DNA of 64,000 nucleotides from JAXLSZ01 sp046330315 (GTDB lineage Bacteria; Actinomycetota; Thermoleophilia; Solirubrobacterales; 70-9): NCBI GenBank assembly GCA_046330315.1, contig JAXLSZ010000009.1:186001-250000 (forward strand). The letters are read 5' to 3'. How positions within the stretch are numbered: the first letter of the stretch is position 1; each line of letters starts with the position of its first letter. Below, piece by piece: positions 32,370-40,093 of the stretch. A program made the position numbers and the translations under genes. The notes under the pieces were generated by a model that saw nothing but the letters and a program-made list of their open reading frames with translations, was not told the DNA's origin and did no database searches.

Positions 32370-33488
32370 TCAGGCTGTCCCCGCCCCGCCCAGCACGACG
32401 GTCGCCTGCGCCGAGAGCACCCCGCCGTTGCCGTGGGCGAGGGCCAGCTCGTCGCCGGCGCGGATGCGGCGCACCGCCTCGGTCAGCGCCATCAGCCCGT
32501 ACATCCCCGGGTGGCAGTAGGAGAGGCCGCCGCCGTTGGTGTTGACCGGCAGCTCGCCGCCGGGGCCGATGCCGCGCTCGGCGACAAACGGCCCGCCCTC
32601 GCCCTTGGCGCAGAAGCCGAGGTCCTCGAGGAAGAGGATGGGGGTGATCGTGAAGGCGTCGTAGAGCTGGGCGGAGCGGATCTCGGCGGCGCCGACTCCT
32701 GCCTCGGCGAAGGCGCGGGCGCCCGAGTCCACCGCGGCGGTGATCGTGAGGTCCGCCATCTCGGAGATGTGGCGGTGCCAGTGGGCCTCGCCGCAGCCGA
32801 GGACGAGGGCCGGGGCGCAGCGGAGCTCGCGGGCGCGCTCGGCGCTGATCAGGACCGCCGCGGCGCCGCCGTCGGTGACCAGGCAGCAGTCGCGCACCCC
32901 GAGCGGGTCGGCGACCCGGGGCGCGGCGAGGACGTCGGCGACGCTGAGCGGCTCGCGGCTCCAGGCCCGCGGGTTCTCCCGGGCCCAGCCCCGCGCGGCG
33001 ACGGCGACCTCGGCGAGCTGCTCGGCCGTGGTGCCGAACTGGTGCATGTGGCGGGAGGCGGCGAGCGCGTAGGCGGCGAGCGGCAGGCGCGGGGAGTAGG
33101 GGGCCTCGTAGGGGGAGATCTCCTGCACCGAGGCGCGCGAGCGCCCGATCGTGCGCTGCGTGGACCCGTGGGCGATCAGCGCCACCTCGCAGAGCCCGGC
33201 GGCGATCGCGGCCCGCGCGTGGTTGACGAAGGCGATCGGGCCGGCCCCGCCGATCATCGTCGCGTCGGTGTAGCGGGGGCGGATGCCGAACTGGGCGGCG
33301 AGGCTGACCGAGCCCATCGGGAGCTGGGTGGTGGCGGCGAAGACCCCGTCGACCTCGGAGAGCGGCAGGCCGGCGTCGGCGAGGGCGGCGAGCGAGGCCT
33401 GGACCATCAGGTCCTCGGCGCTCGTCCCCGGGGCGGCCTCGCCGATCTCGGACTCGCCGATCCCGGCGATCGCGAAACGGCCCCTCAT
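32370..33488 (-). CDS. Thiolase-like protein (SCP-x/lipid-transfer thiolase type)
   Basis: 372 residues. Typical of the nondecarboxylating thiolase-like group: FAIAGIGESEIGEAAPGTSA, DGVFAATTQLP, FGIRPRYTDATMIGGAG, LYDAFTITPILFLEDLGFC and VNTNGGGLSYCHPGMYG. The nucleophilic Cys of true thiolases is not at the usual place (TMIGGAG instead of E.aCaSg), and the C-terminal CxG is replaced by NGG. Such enzymes pair with OB-fold DUF35 proteins and in known cases act as aldol lyases in steroid or acyl-CoA side-chain breakdown. It overlaps the OB-fold gene by four bases (33485-33488). Substrate unknown. Confidence 0.88.
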   Translation of the reverse strand: MRGRFAIAGIGESEIGEAAPGTSAEDLMVQASLAALADAGLPLSEVDGVFAATTQLPMGSVSLAAQFGIRPRYTDATMIGGAGPIAFVNHARAAIAAGLCEVALIAHGSTQRTIGRSRASVQEISPYEAPYSPRLPLAAYALAASRHMHQFGTTAEQLAEVAVAARGWARENPRAWSREPLSVADVLAAPRVADPLGVRDCCLVTDGGAAAVLISAERARELRCAPALVLGCGEAHWHRHISEMADLTITAAVDSGARAFAEAGVGAAEIRSAQLYDAFTITPILFLEDLGFCAKGEGGPFVAERGIGPGGELPVNTNGGGLSYCHPGMYGLMALTEAVRRIRAGDELALAHGNGGVLSAQATVVLGGAGTA

Positions 33489-33868
33489 CGCGGCCGGAAC
33501 CTCGGCACCGCCTCGGCGTCGAACTCGACCGCGACCGCCATCCCCACGCAGACCTCTTCGGGCTCGACCCCGACCACCTCGGACATCATCCGGAAGCCCT
33601 CCTCGAGGTCGATCAGCGCGAGGTTGCGGGGTGGCTCCTCGCGGCCGCGCAGCACCGTGGTCGCGTAGACGGTCCCGGACCCGGAGCTGACCCGCCACTC
33701 CAGGGGGCCGCCGGTGCCCGGCGCGACCAGGCGGGGCGGGAAGACCGGGGCGCCGTCGGCGGTGACCTGATAGGCGAGCTCACCGCGGCCGTAGCGCGAG
33801 CGCAGGCCCTCGAGGGGGGACTCGTCGATCTGATCGGGGGCGTCCGGAGGGTTGGGGTGGCCGGCCAT
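33485..33868 (-). CDS. DUF35-type OB-fold protein, partner of the thiolase
   Basis: 127 residues. SPLEGLRSRYGRGELAYQVT opens the N-terminal helix, VFPPRLVAPGTGG and LEWRVSSGSGTVYATTVLRG lead into the OB fold, with LALIDLEEGFRMMSEVVGVE and VCVGMAVAVEFDA closing it. The rubredoxin-like zinc ribbon normally between helix and OB fold (two CxxC) has lost its cysteines here. These proteins bind the acyl part or channel substrate to the thiolase-like subunit. -10-like TAGGGT stands six bases before ATG 33868 on the minus strand, the likely start of the two-gene message. Confidence 0.85.
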   Translation of the reverse strand: MAGHPNPPDAPDQIDESPLEGLRSRYGRGELAYQVTADGAPVFPPRLVAPGTGGPLEWRVSSGSGTVYATTVLRGREEPPRNLALIDLEEGFRMMSEVVGVEPEEVCVGMAVAVEFDAEAVPRFRPR

Positions 33869-33945
33869 GCACGCACCCTATTTCGAAGACCCGAACTCGC
33901 GACCCCCGGTCGGCAGGCCGCGCGCGAGTTTTCAGGCGGCCGGTC

Positions 33946-34857
33946 TCAGTGGAGCTTCCAGATGTAGTCGCGGGGGTGGAGGCCCCTTGAGGTGTAGACG
34001 CCGGTGAGCGTGTCCACCCCGAACCCGAGCGGCTTGTTGACGAACTCCAAGGGGTCTTCCCCGGCCTTCGGGCCCTGGGTCATTAACGTCCCGCCACCGC
34101 AGTTGAAGAAGATCGGGTAGGAGAACGCCGGCTTGTTTCCAACGCCGGCCGAGTAGTCGTGATCCTGGTAGCGGAGGTACAGCTGGCCGACCGGCTTGGT
34201 CTCGATCCCCGAGCCGGTGTTGTTGCAGGAATTCGAGTCGAGGCCGGAGGTCGTGAAGTTGACGGTTGCGGCGGTGATCTCGTAGAAGAACTCGCCCGGG
34301 GCGACGTAGCGTTCGAACTTGAAGACCGCGTCCTTGGTGCTCCAGGCGGTGGCGTTGTCGTCGTCCGAACCGCTGAAGGACCCCGACCATTTCCTCTGGC
34401 CGATGTAGAACTGGCCGCGGTGGTCGCAGTTGTTGACTTCGTCATCCTCCTTCACGTCCTCCCGGGCATCGACGCAAAGGTGGACCTCGTAGGCGCCGAG
34501 CTTCGCATTGGAGGGGATGTGGATATCTGCCGTCGAAGTCCCCTTGCTCTTCTCGCCCGGGGAGAGCTTGCCCACCGTCCTCGTGATCCCGGAGAACTTC
34601 TCGGGGCCGTGGGAGAGAGTCAGCTCGATCTTGGACTTGCCGGCAACTGCCCTGCCGGTGTTCTTGACCAGGTCGCGCACGACGATGCTCGCCGTCTCGC
34701 CGGCGAAGGCGAAGTGCTTGCTGCCGGCCAGGTCGGAGTTCAAGAGGACGAGGTCGGGCCTCGGCTTCGGCTTGGCGCTCGTGGCGGGGGCGAGCAGCAG
34801 GGCCGCGGGCGCGGTGCAGAGCAGGGCGATCACGGGCACGGCGGCACGGAGTCTCAT
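33946..34857 (-). CDS. Secreted CARDB-domain-like protein
   Basis: 303 residues from ATG 34857, with AGGGAG upstream. The signal peptide (LRAAVPVIALLCTAPAALLL, then APATSAKP) is clear. The mature start KPRPDLVLLNSDLAGSKHFA and FAGETASIVVRDLVKNTGRA with LGAYEVHLCVDAREDVKEDD and EVNNC form a CARDB/BatA-type Ig-like domain (about 30-140), an extracellular adhesion or spacer fold. The second half (about 150-303) is a separate beta-rich domain with paired Cys (NSCNN, NCGGG). No catalytic motif is seen. It stands alone, divergent from vapBC. Confidence 0.78.
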   Translation of the reverse strand: MRLRAAVPVIALLCTAPAALLLAPATSAKPKPRPDLVLLNSDLAGSKHFAFAGETASIVVRDLVKNTGRAVAGKSKIELTLSHGPEKFSGITRTVGKLSPGEKSKGTSTADIHIPSNAKLGAYEVHLCVDAREDVKEDDEVNNCDHRGQFYIGQRKWSGSFSGSDDDNATAWSTKDAVFKFERYVAPGEFFYEITAATVNFTTSGLDSNSCNNTGSGIETKPVGQLYLRYQDHDYSAGVGNKPAFSYPIFFNCGGGTLMTQGPKAGEDPLEFVNKPLGFGVDTLTGVYTSRGLHPRDYIWKLH

Positions 34858-35022
34858 CGCTCTCGCTTTCTCCCTCGTTTGCGGCCGAGCCATTGGCCAG
34901 CTCCGCCGGTTGCCCGATCATAGCGCCGATTGTTACGAGAATGCGAGTTTTCGAACCCGGCACCTCCCGCGGGCCATGGGCGCGGCTTCTCCGGTCATGA
35001 TCGCAGCAATGCAGACTGAAAG

Positions 35023-35054
35023 CATCACAACATCAAGACTTATATGTCATGATG
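35023..35054 (+). promoter_or_regulatory. Inverted-repeat operator and promoter of vapBC
   Basis: CATCACAACAT (35023-35033) and ATGTCATGATG (35044-35054) are 11-base arms matching at nine positions around a ten-base spacer. The -10-like TATATG (35041-35046) lies inside the repeat, just upstream of the GTG start at 35060. VapB-VapC complexes normally repress their own promoter through such repeats. The region is markedly AT-rich compared with its surroundings. Confidence 0.6.
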
Positions 35055-35059
35055 CGCCA

Positions 35060-35305
35060 GTGCGGACCACTCTCACCATAGACCCGGATGTGGCCGCCGA
35101 GATCCAGCGCCGCCGCCAGGAAGGGGGCCGGGGGCTCAAGGAAGAGGTGAACCGGCTGCTGAGGATCGGTCTGCTGAACGACCGCGCCGAGCCCGCGGGC
35201 GAGCCGGTGAGGACGCGCAGCTTCTCGGTCGGCCGCCCCCTGGTGGCCGACGTCGATGACGTGGCGAGCGCCCTGGCGCGCGGAGAGGGAGAGGCCTTCC
35301 GCTGA
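35060..35305 (+). CDS. vapB: VapB-type antitoxin
   Basis: 81 residues from GTG 35060. RTTLTIDPDVAAEIQRRRQE, then GGRGLKEEVNRLLRIGL, is a ribbon-helix-helix of the kind found in antitoxins of Mycobacterium-type VapBC pairs. The C-terminal half (VRTRSFSVGRPLVADVDDVA) is the flexible toxin-binding tail, with the common phrase G..LVDVDDVAxALa. Its stop codon is shared with the start of the PIN-toxin gene (CTGA 35302-35305). It should neutralise the toxin and bind the operator upstream. Confidence 0.88.
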   Translation: MRTTLTIDPDVAAEIQRRRQEGGRGLKEEVNRLLRIGLLNDRAEPAGEPVRTRSFSVGRPLVADVDDVASALARGEGEAFR

Positions 35306-35730
35306 TCCTGCTCGACGCGAACCTGCTGATCTATGCGTCGGCGCAGGAGATGCCCCAGCACGACGCCGCCCGAGCCTGGCTCGACGAGCGCCTCGCCGGG
35401 ATCGCCCGCGTGGGTCTTCCCTGGCCCTCGATAGTGGCCTACCTGCGGATCCTCGCCAACCCCCGGCTGTTCGAGCGCCCGGTTGCGGTCGCCGACTCCT
35501 GGGGCCAGGTTCGCGCCTGGCTCTCGGCCCCCGGCGCCTGGGCGCCGAGGCCGACCGAGCGCCACCCGGAGATCTTCGCGGAGCTGCTGCCCGAGGCCAC
35601 CCGCCCCGAGCTGATCCCCGACGCCCACCTCGCCGCCCTCGCGATCGAGCACGGGCTGACGCTCTGCAGCACCGATGGCGACTTCGCCCGGTTCGAGGGC
35701 CTGCGCTGGGAGAATCCCCTGGGGCGCTAG
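35302..35730 (+). CDS. vapC: VapC-type PIN-domain ribonuclease toxin
   Basis: 142 residues if translation starts at CTG 35302, the only position that supplies the conserved first strand ILLDANLLIYA with its catalytic Asp. The next ATG, at 35350, would remove that Asp. Further family features: LPWPSIVAYLRILANPRLF, IPDAHLAALAIEHGLTLCST and DGDFARFEGLRWENPL, where the Asp residues chelate Mg2+. This is the TIGR00028-like mycobacterial PIN group. It overlaps vapB by four bases and converges with the DUF1989 gene. Acts on RNA (usually tRNA or rRNA) when freed from VapB. Confidence 0.88.
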   Translation: MILLDANLLIYASAQEMPQHDAARAWLDERLAGIARVGLPWPSIVAYLRILANPRLFERPVAVADSWGQVRAWLSAPGAWAPRPTERHPEIFAELLPEATRPELIPDAHLAALAIEHGLTLCSTDGDFARFEGLRWENPLGR

Positions 35731-35740
35731 CAGTGGCTCC

Positions 35741-36343
35741 TCATGCGAGCAGCTCGATCGCCATGTCCGACGGCCCGCCCGGCTGGAAGCCGACGATGTC
35801 CTGGGGGCAGGCCGAGACGATCACGACGCCCTCGTCGAGCAGCATGAACGTCGCCGCGTCGCCGGCCTTGCTGACGCACTCATCCAGCGTGAAGGAGCCA
35901 TCCTCGTGAGCCCGGAAGTTCGCGAAGACGTTGATCGGCTGGGGTGCGCGCTGAACATCGATGCCGTACTTGGCGGCCTCCGCCTGAAGGTTCTGCTCGC
36001 AGGAGCCGTGGTCCGAGCCCGCCCCGAGCAGCTCGTAGCGGAACTGATCGCACGCGGCGGCCAGGCAGTCGTGCCGGCCGGGCGAGGTGTCCTCGGTGAA
36101 CTCGAGCATCGGGCGGCGCTCGTTGCTGACGAACGTCCAACCTGCCTTGGGGTAGATCTCGCCCATGTGGACGCGTGTGTGCTGGGCGCTCACGTGCTCG
36201 GTCGGCTTCGAGGGGTTGTAGACGAAGAGGTCGGCCGCCTGGCCGCCCTCGGCGTCGATGATCCGGAACTCGCTGCCTGACTCCAGCTTGGCGCTCCAGC
36301 TCCCGCGTGCGGGGATCGGGATGCGCTCTGCCACCTCACTCAT
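35741..36343 (-). CDS. DUF1989 (urea carboxylase-associated/UCA) family protein
   Basis: 200 residues. The cupin-like DUF1989 core is seen: ERIPIPARGSWSAKLESGSE, FRIIDAEGGQAADLFVYNPS, HTRVHMGEIYPKAGWTFVSN, CEQNLQAEAAKYGID and PQPINVFANF. These proteins occur beside urea-carboxylase/guanidine-degradation genes; some have carboxyguanidine deiminase activity as a pair of UCA subunits, others are unknown. It ends the operon, overlapping the deacetylase gene by eight bases, and fits a pathway handling guanidino, ureido or imide nitrogen. Confidence 0.85.
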   Translation of the reverse strand: MSEVAERIPIPARGSWSAKLESGSEFRIIDAEGGQAADLFVYNPSKPTEHVSAQHTRVHMGEIYPKAGWTFVSNERRPMLEFTEDTSPGRHDCLAAACDQFRYELLGAGSDHGSCEQNLQAEAAKYGIDVQRAPQPINVFANFRAHEDGSFTLDECVSKAGDAATFMLLDEGVVIVSACPQDIVGFQPGGPSDMAIELLA

Positions 36344-37259
36344 CTTCTGCTCCTCCTGATTCGACTGTTCTCTCTACCTCGACCACCTGCGGGCTCCACC
36401 CATCGGTGCCGAGCAGCGACTGCACGTGCCCGGCGATCTCGCCGAGCGTCGCGATCCACACATCGCCCCGCGACTGCATCGTCTCGATCATCCTCTCCAG
36501 GACCTCAAGCCGTGCCAGACGGGCCGAGATGCTCGGGTGGAAGACGCCGATCCACATGCCGCCGTGCCTGTAGGCGGCCTCGAACTCGGCCATGTAGACC
36601 TCCTCGGCCCGCTGCGGCGCCCTGACCTGCATCGTGTACTCGAGGTCCGGGACGTGCGCGTAGTGGGTCCAGTCATCGTTGGCCCACTCGCTGGGAAGCT
36701 CGATCAGGTCACCGGCGGGCGTGCGGAGCAGGTAGGGCTGATCGTCACCCATCAGCGAGGCGTCGTAGACGAAGCCGTGCTCGAGGAGCATCTGGGGCGA
36801 GCGGTCCGAGAGCGCGTAGAGAGGCGCCCGCCAGCCCGTGGGCGCCCCGCCCAGCACCCGCTCGGCGGCCTCCAGACCCCGCTCGAGGATCTCCAACTCG
36901 CCCTCCGGGACCTGCTCCCAGGAGACCTCGTGGAGGTAGCCGTGAAGCCCGACCTCGTTCCCGTCTTCGGCAACCGCGTCGACCAGTTCGGGGTAGGTGT
37001 CGATGCAGTAGCCGGGGAAGAAGAAGGTCTGCTTGATCCCGCGCTCGCGGTAGAAGCGAACCAGCCGGGGGACCGCGACGGACTCGTAACCCAGCCAGGA
37101 CATGGTCGCTGCGCGGGCCGGCGCCTGCCCGCCGTAGGTCAGCCGCATCATGCTGTCGACGTCGACGTCGAAGGTGAACGCTGCGGCGCAGCGGGCGCCG
37201 CCCGGCCAGGGGATCGGGTTCTCGATCCAGCCGGTCGGTCGTTGGTCTTGGTCTGACAA
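36336..37259 (-). CDS. Polysaccharide-deacetylase-fold hydrolase, cyclic imide hydrolase/allantoinase-like
   Basis: 307 residues from TTG 37259, chosen because AGGAGGAG stands a few bases upstream. The NodB fold shows AAAFTFDVDVDSMM (the Asp pair), IKQTFFFPGYCIDTYPELVD, GNEVGLHGYLHEVSWEQVPE (HxxxH metal site) and GWRAPLYALSD. The DVDVDSMMRLTYGGQ segment and a closing MWIGVFHPSISARLARLEVL are like PuuE/cyclic imide hydrolases rather than peptidoglycan deacetylases, and no signal peptide is present. It could open hydantoin-, imide- or allantoin-like rings in the cytoplasm. It lies between the SDR and DUF1989 genes. Confidence 0.83.
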   Translation of the reverse strand: MSDQDQRPTGWIENPIPWPGGARCAAAFTFDVDVDSMMRLTYGGQAPARAATMSWLGYESVAVPRLVRFYRERGIKQTFFFPGYCIDTYPELVDAVAEDGNEVGLHGYLHEVSWEQVPEGELEILERGLEAAERVLGGAPTGWRAPLYALSDRSPQMLLEHGFVYDASLMGDDQPYLLRTPAGDLIELPSEWANDDWTHYAHVPDLEYTMQVRAPQRAEEVYMAEFEAAYRHGGMWIGVFHPSISARLARLEVLERMIETMQSRGDVWIATLGEIAGHVQSLLGTDGWSPQVVEVERTVESGGAEDE

Positions 37260-37270
37260 CTCTGCTCCTC

Positions 37271-38020
37271 CTATTGGGCCGTGTATCCGCCGTCGATGGG
37301 GAGGATCGCCCCGGTCACGAACGATGCCTCGTCGGAAGCCAGGAATAGGGCTCCGGCCGCGACCTCCGACGCGTTGCCTCCCCTGCCCATGGGTGTCATG
37401 GCGATGTTCTCCTCGACCGCCGCCGGGGGTTCGGACTCGGTCATCGCCGTGAAGATCAGCCCCGGGCAGATGCAGTTCACTCTGATTCCCCAAGGTGCCA
37501 GGTCCACGGCGGCGGCGCGAGTCATCTGCACGACCGCCCCCTTGCTGGCCTGGTAGCCGAAGTACGCGCGGGTTCCGGTCATCCCCCAGATCGACCCGGT
37601 GTTGACCACCGCGCCCCCACCTCGCGCCTTCATCGGGGTCTGGACCGCGCCGATCCCGAGGAAGACGCCCGTCTGGTTGACCGCCACGACCCGCGCCCAC
37701 TCCTCCATATCGCAGTCGGCCACTGACGCCAGCGCCACGATCCCGGCGTTGTTGACGAGGACGTCGATGGCGCCGAACTCCCGCTCCGCGCGCGCGGTCA
37801 GCTCCTGCCAGTCCTCCTCCCGGGCGACATCGGCGCGGGCGAAGATGGCCTCGCCGCCGGCCGCGCGGATCTCGGCGGCCACCTGCTCTCCGCGCTGCTC
37901 TTCGACGTCGGCGAGCACCACCCGCGCCCCCTCTGCCGCGAACAGCCTCGCCTCCGCTTCGCCCATGCCGCTGGCCGCGCCCGTCACCACCGCCACCTTG
38001 TCCTGCAGTCGACCGGCCAT
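37271..38020 (-). CDS. Short-chain dehydrogenase/reductase
   Basis: 249 residues with all classical SDR signs: the TGxxxGxG cofactor loop (VVTGAASGMGEAEA), NNAG (VLVNNAGIVALAS), Ser in NTGSIWGMTG, the YxxxK pair in FGYQASKGAV and the end GAILPIDGGYTAQ. An Asp at the end of strand 2 (VVLADVEEQ) favours NAD over NADP. It lies seven bases after the permease stop and 11 before the hydrolase start, so it belongs to the import operon and probably oxidises the transported compound or its product. Substrate unknown. Confidence 0.92.
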   Translation of the reverse strand: MAGRLQDKVAVVTGAASGMGEAEARLFAAEGARVVLADVEEQRGEQVAAEIRAAGGEAIFARADVAREEDWQELTARAEREFGAIDVLVNNAGIVALASVADCDMEEWARVVAVNQTGVFLGIGAVQTPMKARGGGAVVNTGSIWGMTGTRAYFGYQASKGAVVQMTRAAAVDLAPWGIRVNCICPGLIFTAMTESEPPAAVEENIAMTPMGRGGNASEVAAGALFLASDEASFVTGAILPIDGGYTAQ

Positions 38021-38027
38021 GGCCGCG

Positions 38028-38966
38028 CTAGTCGGTTCCCCGGAAGAACGGCAGGCCGAGCGAGGCAGGCCAGGGGTGGCCGCCCCCCCGGCGGATCCGG
38101 ATCGCGGCGAGGAGGTAGACCATCAGCAGGGTGCCGACGTAGGGGAGGGCCGAGAAGAACTCGGGCGAGATCGACCAGCCCTGCGCCTGCGCGACGTTCC
38201 CGAAGGTCCCGAGGCCGCCGAAGAGCAGGGCGCCGGCGATTAGAGGCAGCGGCCTCCAGCTCGCGAAGATCACCACGGCGAGCGCGATCCAGCCCTGGCC
38301 CGCCGTGATGTTTGGCAGCCAGCTGCCGACGATGCCCAGCGAAAGCACCGCTCCCCCGAGGCCTGCGAATGCCCCGCCAACCCCGACGTAGAAGATCCGC
38401 CACCCGTTCACCGAGAGCCCCGTCGAGTCCGCGGCCCCTGGGTCTTCCCCGATCGAGCGCATGTTGAGGCCGTGCTTGGTCCGGTAGAGCAGGAACATCA
38501 CGGCGACCGGCAGCAGAAAGGCGAGATAGGTGACGCTGAGCTGCTGGAAGAAGGCCTCCCCCCAGAAGGGGATCTTCGACAGCCCGGGGATGTCCCAGTG
38601 CGGGATCGTCGCTGCCGCGGGTTGCTGGACATAGTCCTTCCCGATCAGTCCCGTCAGCCCGTATCCGAGGAAGACCAGAGCCAGTCCCCCGACCACAATG
38701 TCCGCCTTGAAAACCACCACCGCGACGCCGAAGATCAGCGAGACGAGGGCGCCGACGATCATCCCGACCAGCACCCCGATGATCACCGACCCGGTGTGGT
38801 CGGTGCCGATGAAGGCGCCGAGGGCGCCGCAGAGCATCGCCCCCTCGATGCCGATGTTGTAGATGCCCACGATCTCGGCCAGCAGCTCGCCGGTGGCGGC
38901 GATCAGCACGGGTGTGGCGGCGAGGATCGCGGTCGCGATCGAGGCGGAGATCAGGCCGTCCCTCAT
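38028..38966 (-). CDS. ABC permease, BMP/nucleoside-type importer (second subunit)
   Basis: 312 residues with about nine transmembrane helices. The family phrase TGELLAEIVGIYNIGIEGAM near the N-terminus and GLNMRSIGEDPGAADSTGL in the coupling loop identify the BPD_transp_2 group used by basic membrane protein (BMP) systems for purine nucleosides, autoinducer-2-like sugars and related compounds. It overlaps the first permease by four bases (38963-38966). The other copy is longer; together they form the heterodimeric membrane channel served by the ATPase at 40090. Confidence 0.92.
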   Translation of the reverse strand: MRDGLISASIATAILAATPVLIAATGELLAEIVGIYNIGIEGAMLCGALGAFIGTDHTGSVIIGVLVGMIVGALVSLIFGVAVVVFKADIVVGGLALVFLGYGLTGLIGKDYVQQPAAATIPHWDIPGLSKIPFWGEAFFQQLSVTYLAFLLPVAVMFLLYRTKHGLNMRSIGEDPGAADSTGLSVNGWRIFYVGVGGAFAGLGGAVLSLGIVGSWLPNITAGQGWIALAVVIFASWRPLPLIAGALLFGGLGTFGNVAQAQGWSISPEFFSALPYVGTLLMVYLLAAIRIRRGGGHPWPASLGLPFFRGTD

Positions 38967-40093
38967 TCGGCTGCCCCCGCGACGCCCGGAGCCGGTCCTT
39001 CCGTTCCAACCCTCCCGGTGGGGCTGACGATGCGCAGGTAGCGCAGGCCCTGTCCCACCGCCGCGCAGATCAGCGTCAGCCCGTACATGGCGAAGACGAG
39101 CTCGGAGGGCGCTCCGGTGATCGAGAGCACCTCCCCGGAGACCGCGATCACCGCGAAGACGAAGGCCATGACCAGCAGCTCCGGCCCGAACCCCCCGGCC
39201 AGGACCGCAACCACCACGCCGGTGTAGCCGAGGTTGTTGGACAGCGCCGGCCCGTAGCGCTGCACGTTGGTGAGCATTTCGATCACTCCCGCCAGCCCGG
39301 CGGCAACCCCGCCGAGGGCGAAGACGATGAGGATGATCCGCTCGGCGGGCATCCCCGCGTAGGTGGCGGCCCGCGGGCTGGAGCCGATGATCGTCATCTC
39401 GTAGCCGAAGACCGAGCCGCGCAGGAACAGCCACACGGCCGCTCCCAGGACCACCGCGACGATGAAGCCGATCGGGATCAGGTAGTCACCGAACTGGATG
39501 GACTGCAGCAGCGACTGGGCCGGAACGTTTACCGACTTGACGCTCCCGGCCGATTTCGGCTCGCCCCACTTGGTGCCCGCCCAGTAGATCACCCACGAGG
39601 CGGCTATGAAGTTGAACATCAGGGTGCTGATGATCTCGTTGACGCTGAGGTAGACGCGCGCCAGGGCCGGGACGATGCTCCAGGCGGCGCCGCAGACCGC
39701 GGCGGCGATGAACATCAGGGGGATCAGCAGAGACCCGTCCATGCCCGGGAAGAGCTGGCCCATCGCGAACGCCCCCCAGGCCCCGAGAAATAGCTGTCCG
39801 TCGCCGCCGATGTTCCAGAGACCGATCCGCAGGGGGATGGCCGCGGCGAGGCCGGTAAGAAAGAGGCCGGTGGTCACCGAGAGCGTGTGCTGGAGGCCGA
39901 AGGAGGTGCCGAACGTGCTGTTCCACAGACCGTTGGAGAACTCCGAGAGGTCGGCCCCCGAGACGGCCAGCGCGAAGACCGTGGAGAGCACGACCCCGAT
40001 CGCGACCGAGCCGACCCGGTAGCGGGCGGCGCCACCCGGCCTGGCGCGCCGCTCGATCCGCCACCCGGTGATTCCGCGCAGGCCCTCGATCAT
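38963..40093 (-). CDS. ABC permease, BMP/nucleoside-type importer (first subunit)
   Basis: 376 residues, about ten transmembrane helices. A hydrophobic first helix (VGSVAIGVVLSTVFALAVSG) precedes the signature GLAAAIPLRIGLWNIGGDGQ, the coupling loop FGYEMTIIGSSPRAATYAGM and NNLGYTGVVVAVLAGGFGP. It overlaps the ATPase gene by four bases upstream and the second permease downstream. A stretch at about 185-200 (KWGEPKSAGSVKSVNV) forms an external loop. Subunit of the importer whose receptor is the lipoprotein at 42722-43909. Confidence 0.92.
   Translation of the reverse strand: MIEGLRGITGWRIERRARPGGAARYRVGSVAIGVVLSTVFALAVSGADLSEFSNGLWNSTFGTSFGLQHTLSVTTGLFLTGLAAAIPLRIGLWNIGGDGQLFLGAWGAFAMGQLFPGMDGSLLIPLMFIAAAVCGAAWSIVPALARVYLSVNEIISTLMFNFIAASWVIYWAGTKWGEPKSAGSVKSVNVPAQSLLQSIQFGDYLIPIGFIVAVVLGAAVWLFLRGSVFGYEMTIIGSSPRAATYAGMPAERIILIVFALGGVAAGLAGVIEMLTNVQRYGPALSNNLGYTGVVVAVLAGGFGPELLVMAFVFAVIAVSGEVLSITGAPSELVFAMYGLTLICAAVGQGLRYLRIVSPTGRVGTEGPAPGVAGAAE

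Noticed and set aside
34945..34975. TTCGAACCCGGCACC-like stretch resembling a tRNA T arm
   Set aside because: The flanking bases do not pair as a T stem and no anticodon arm or acceptor stem can be built.
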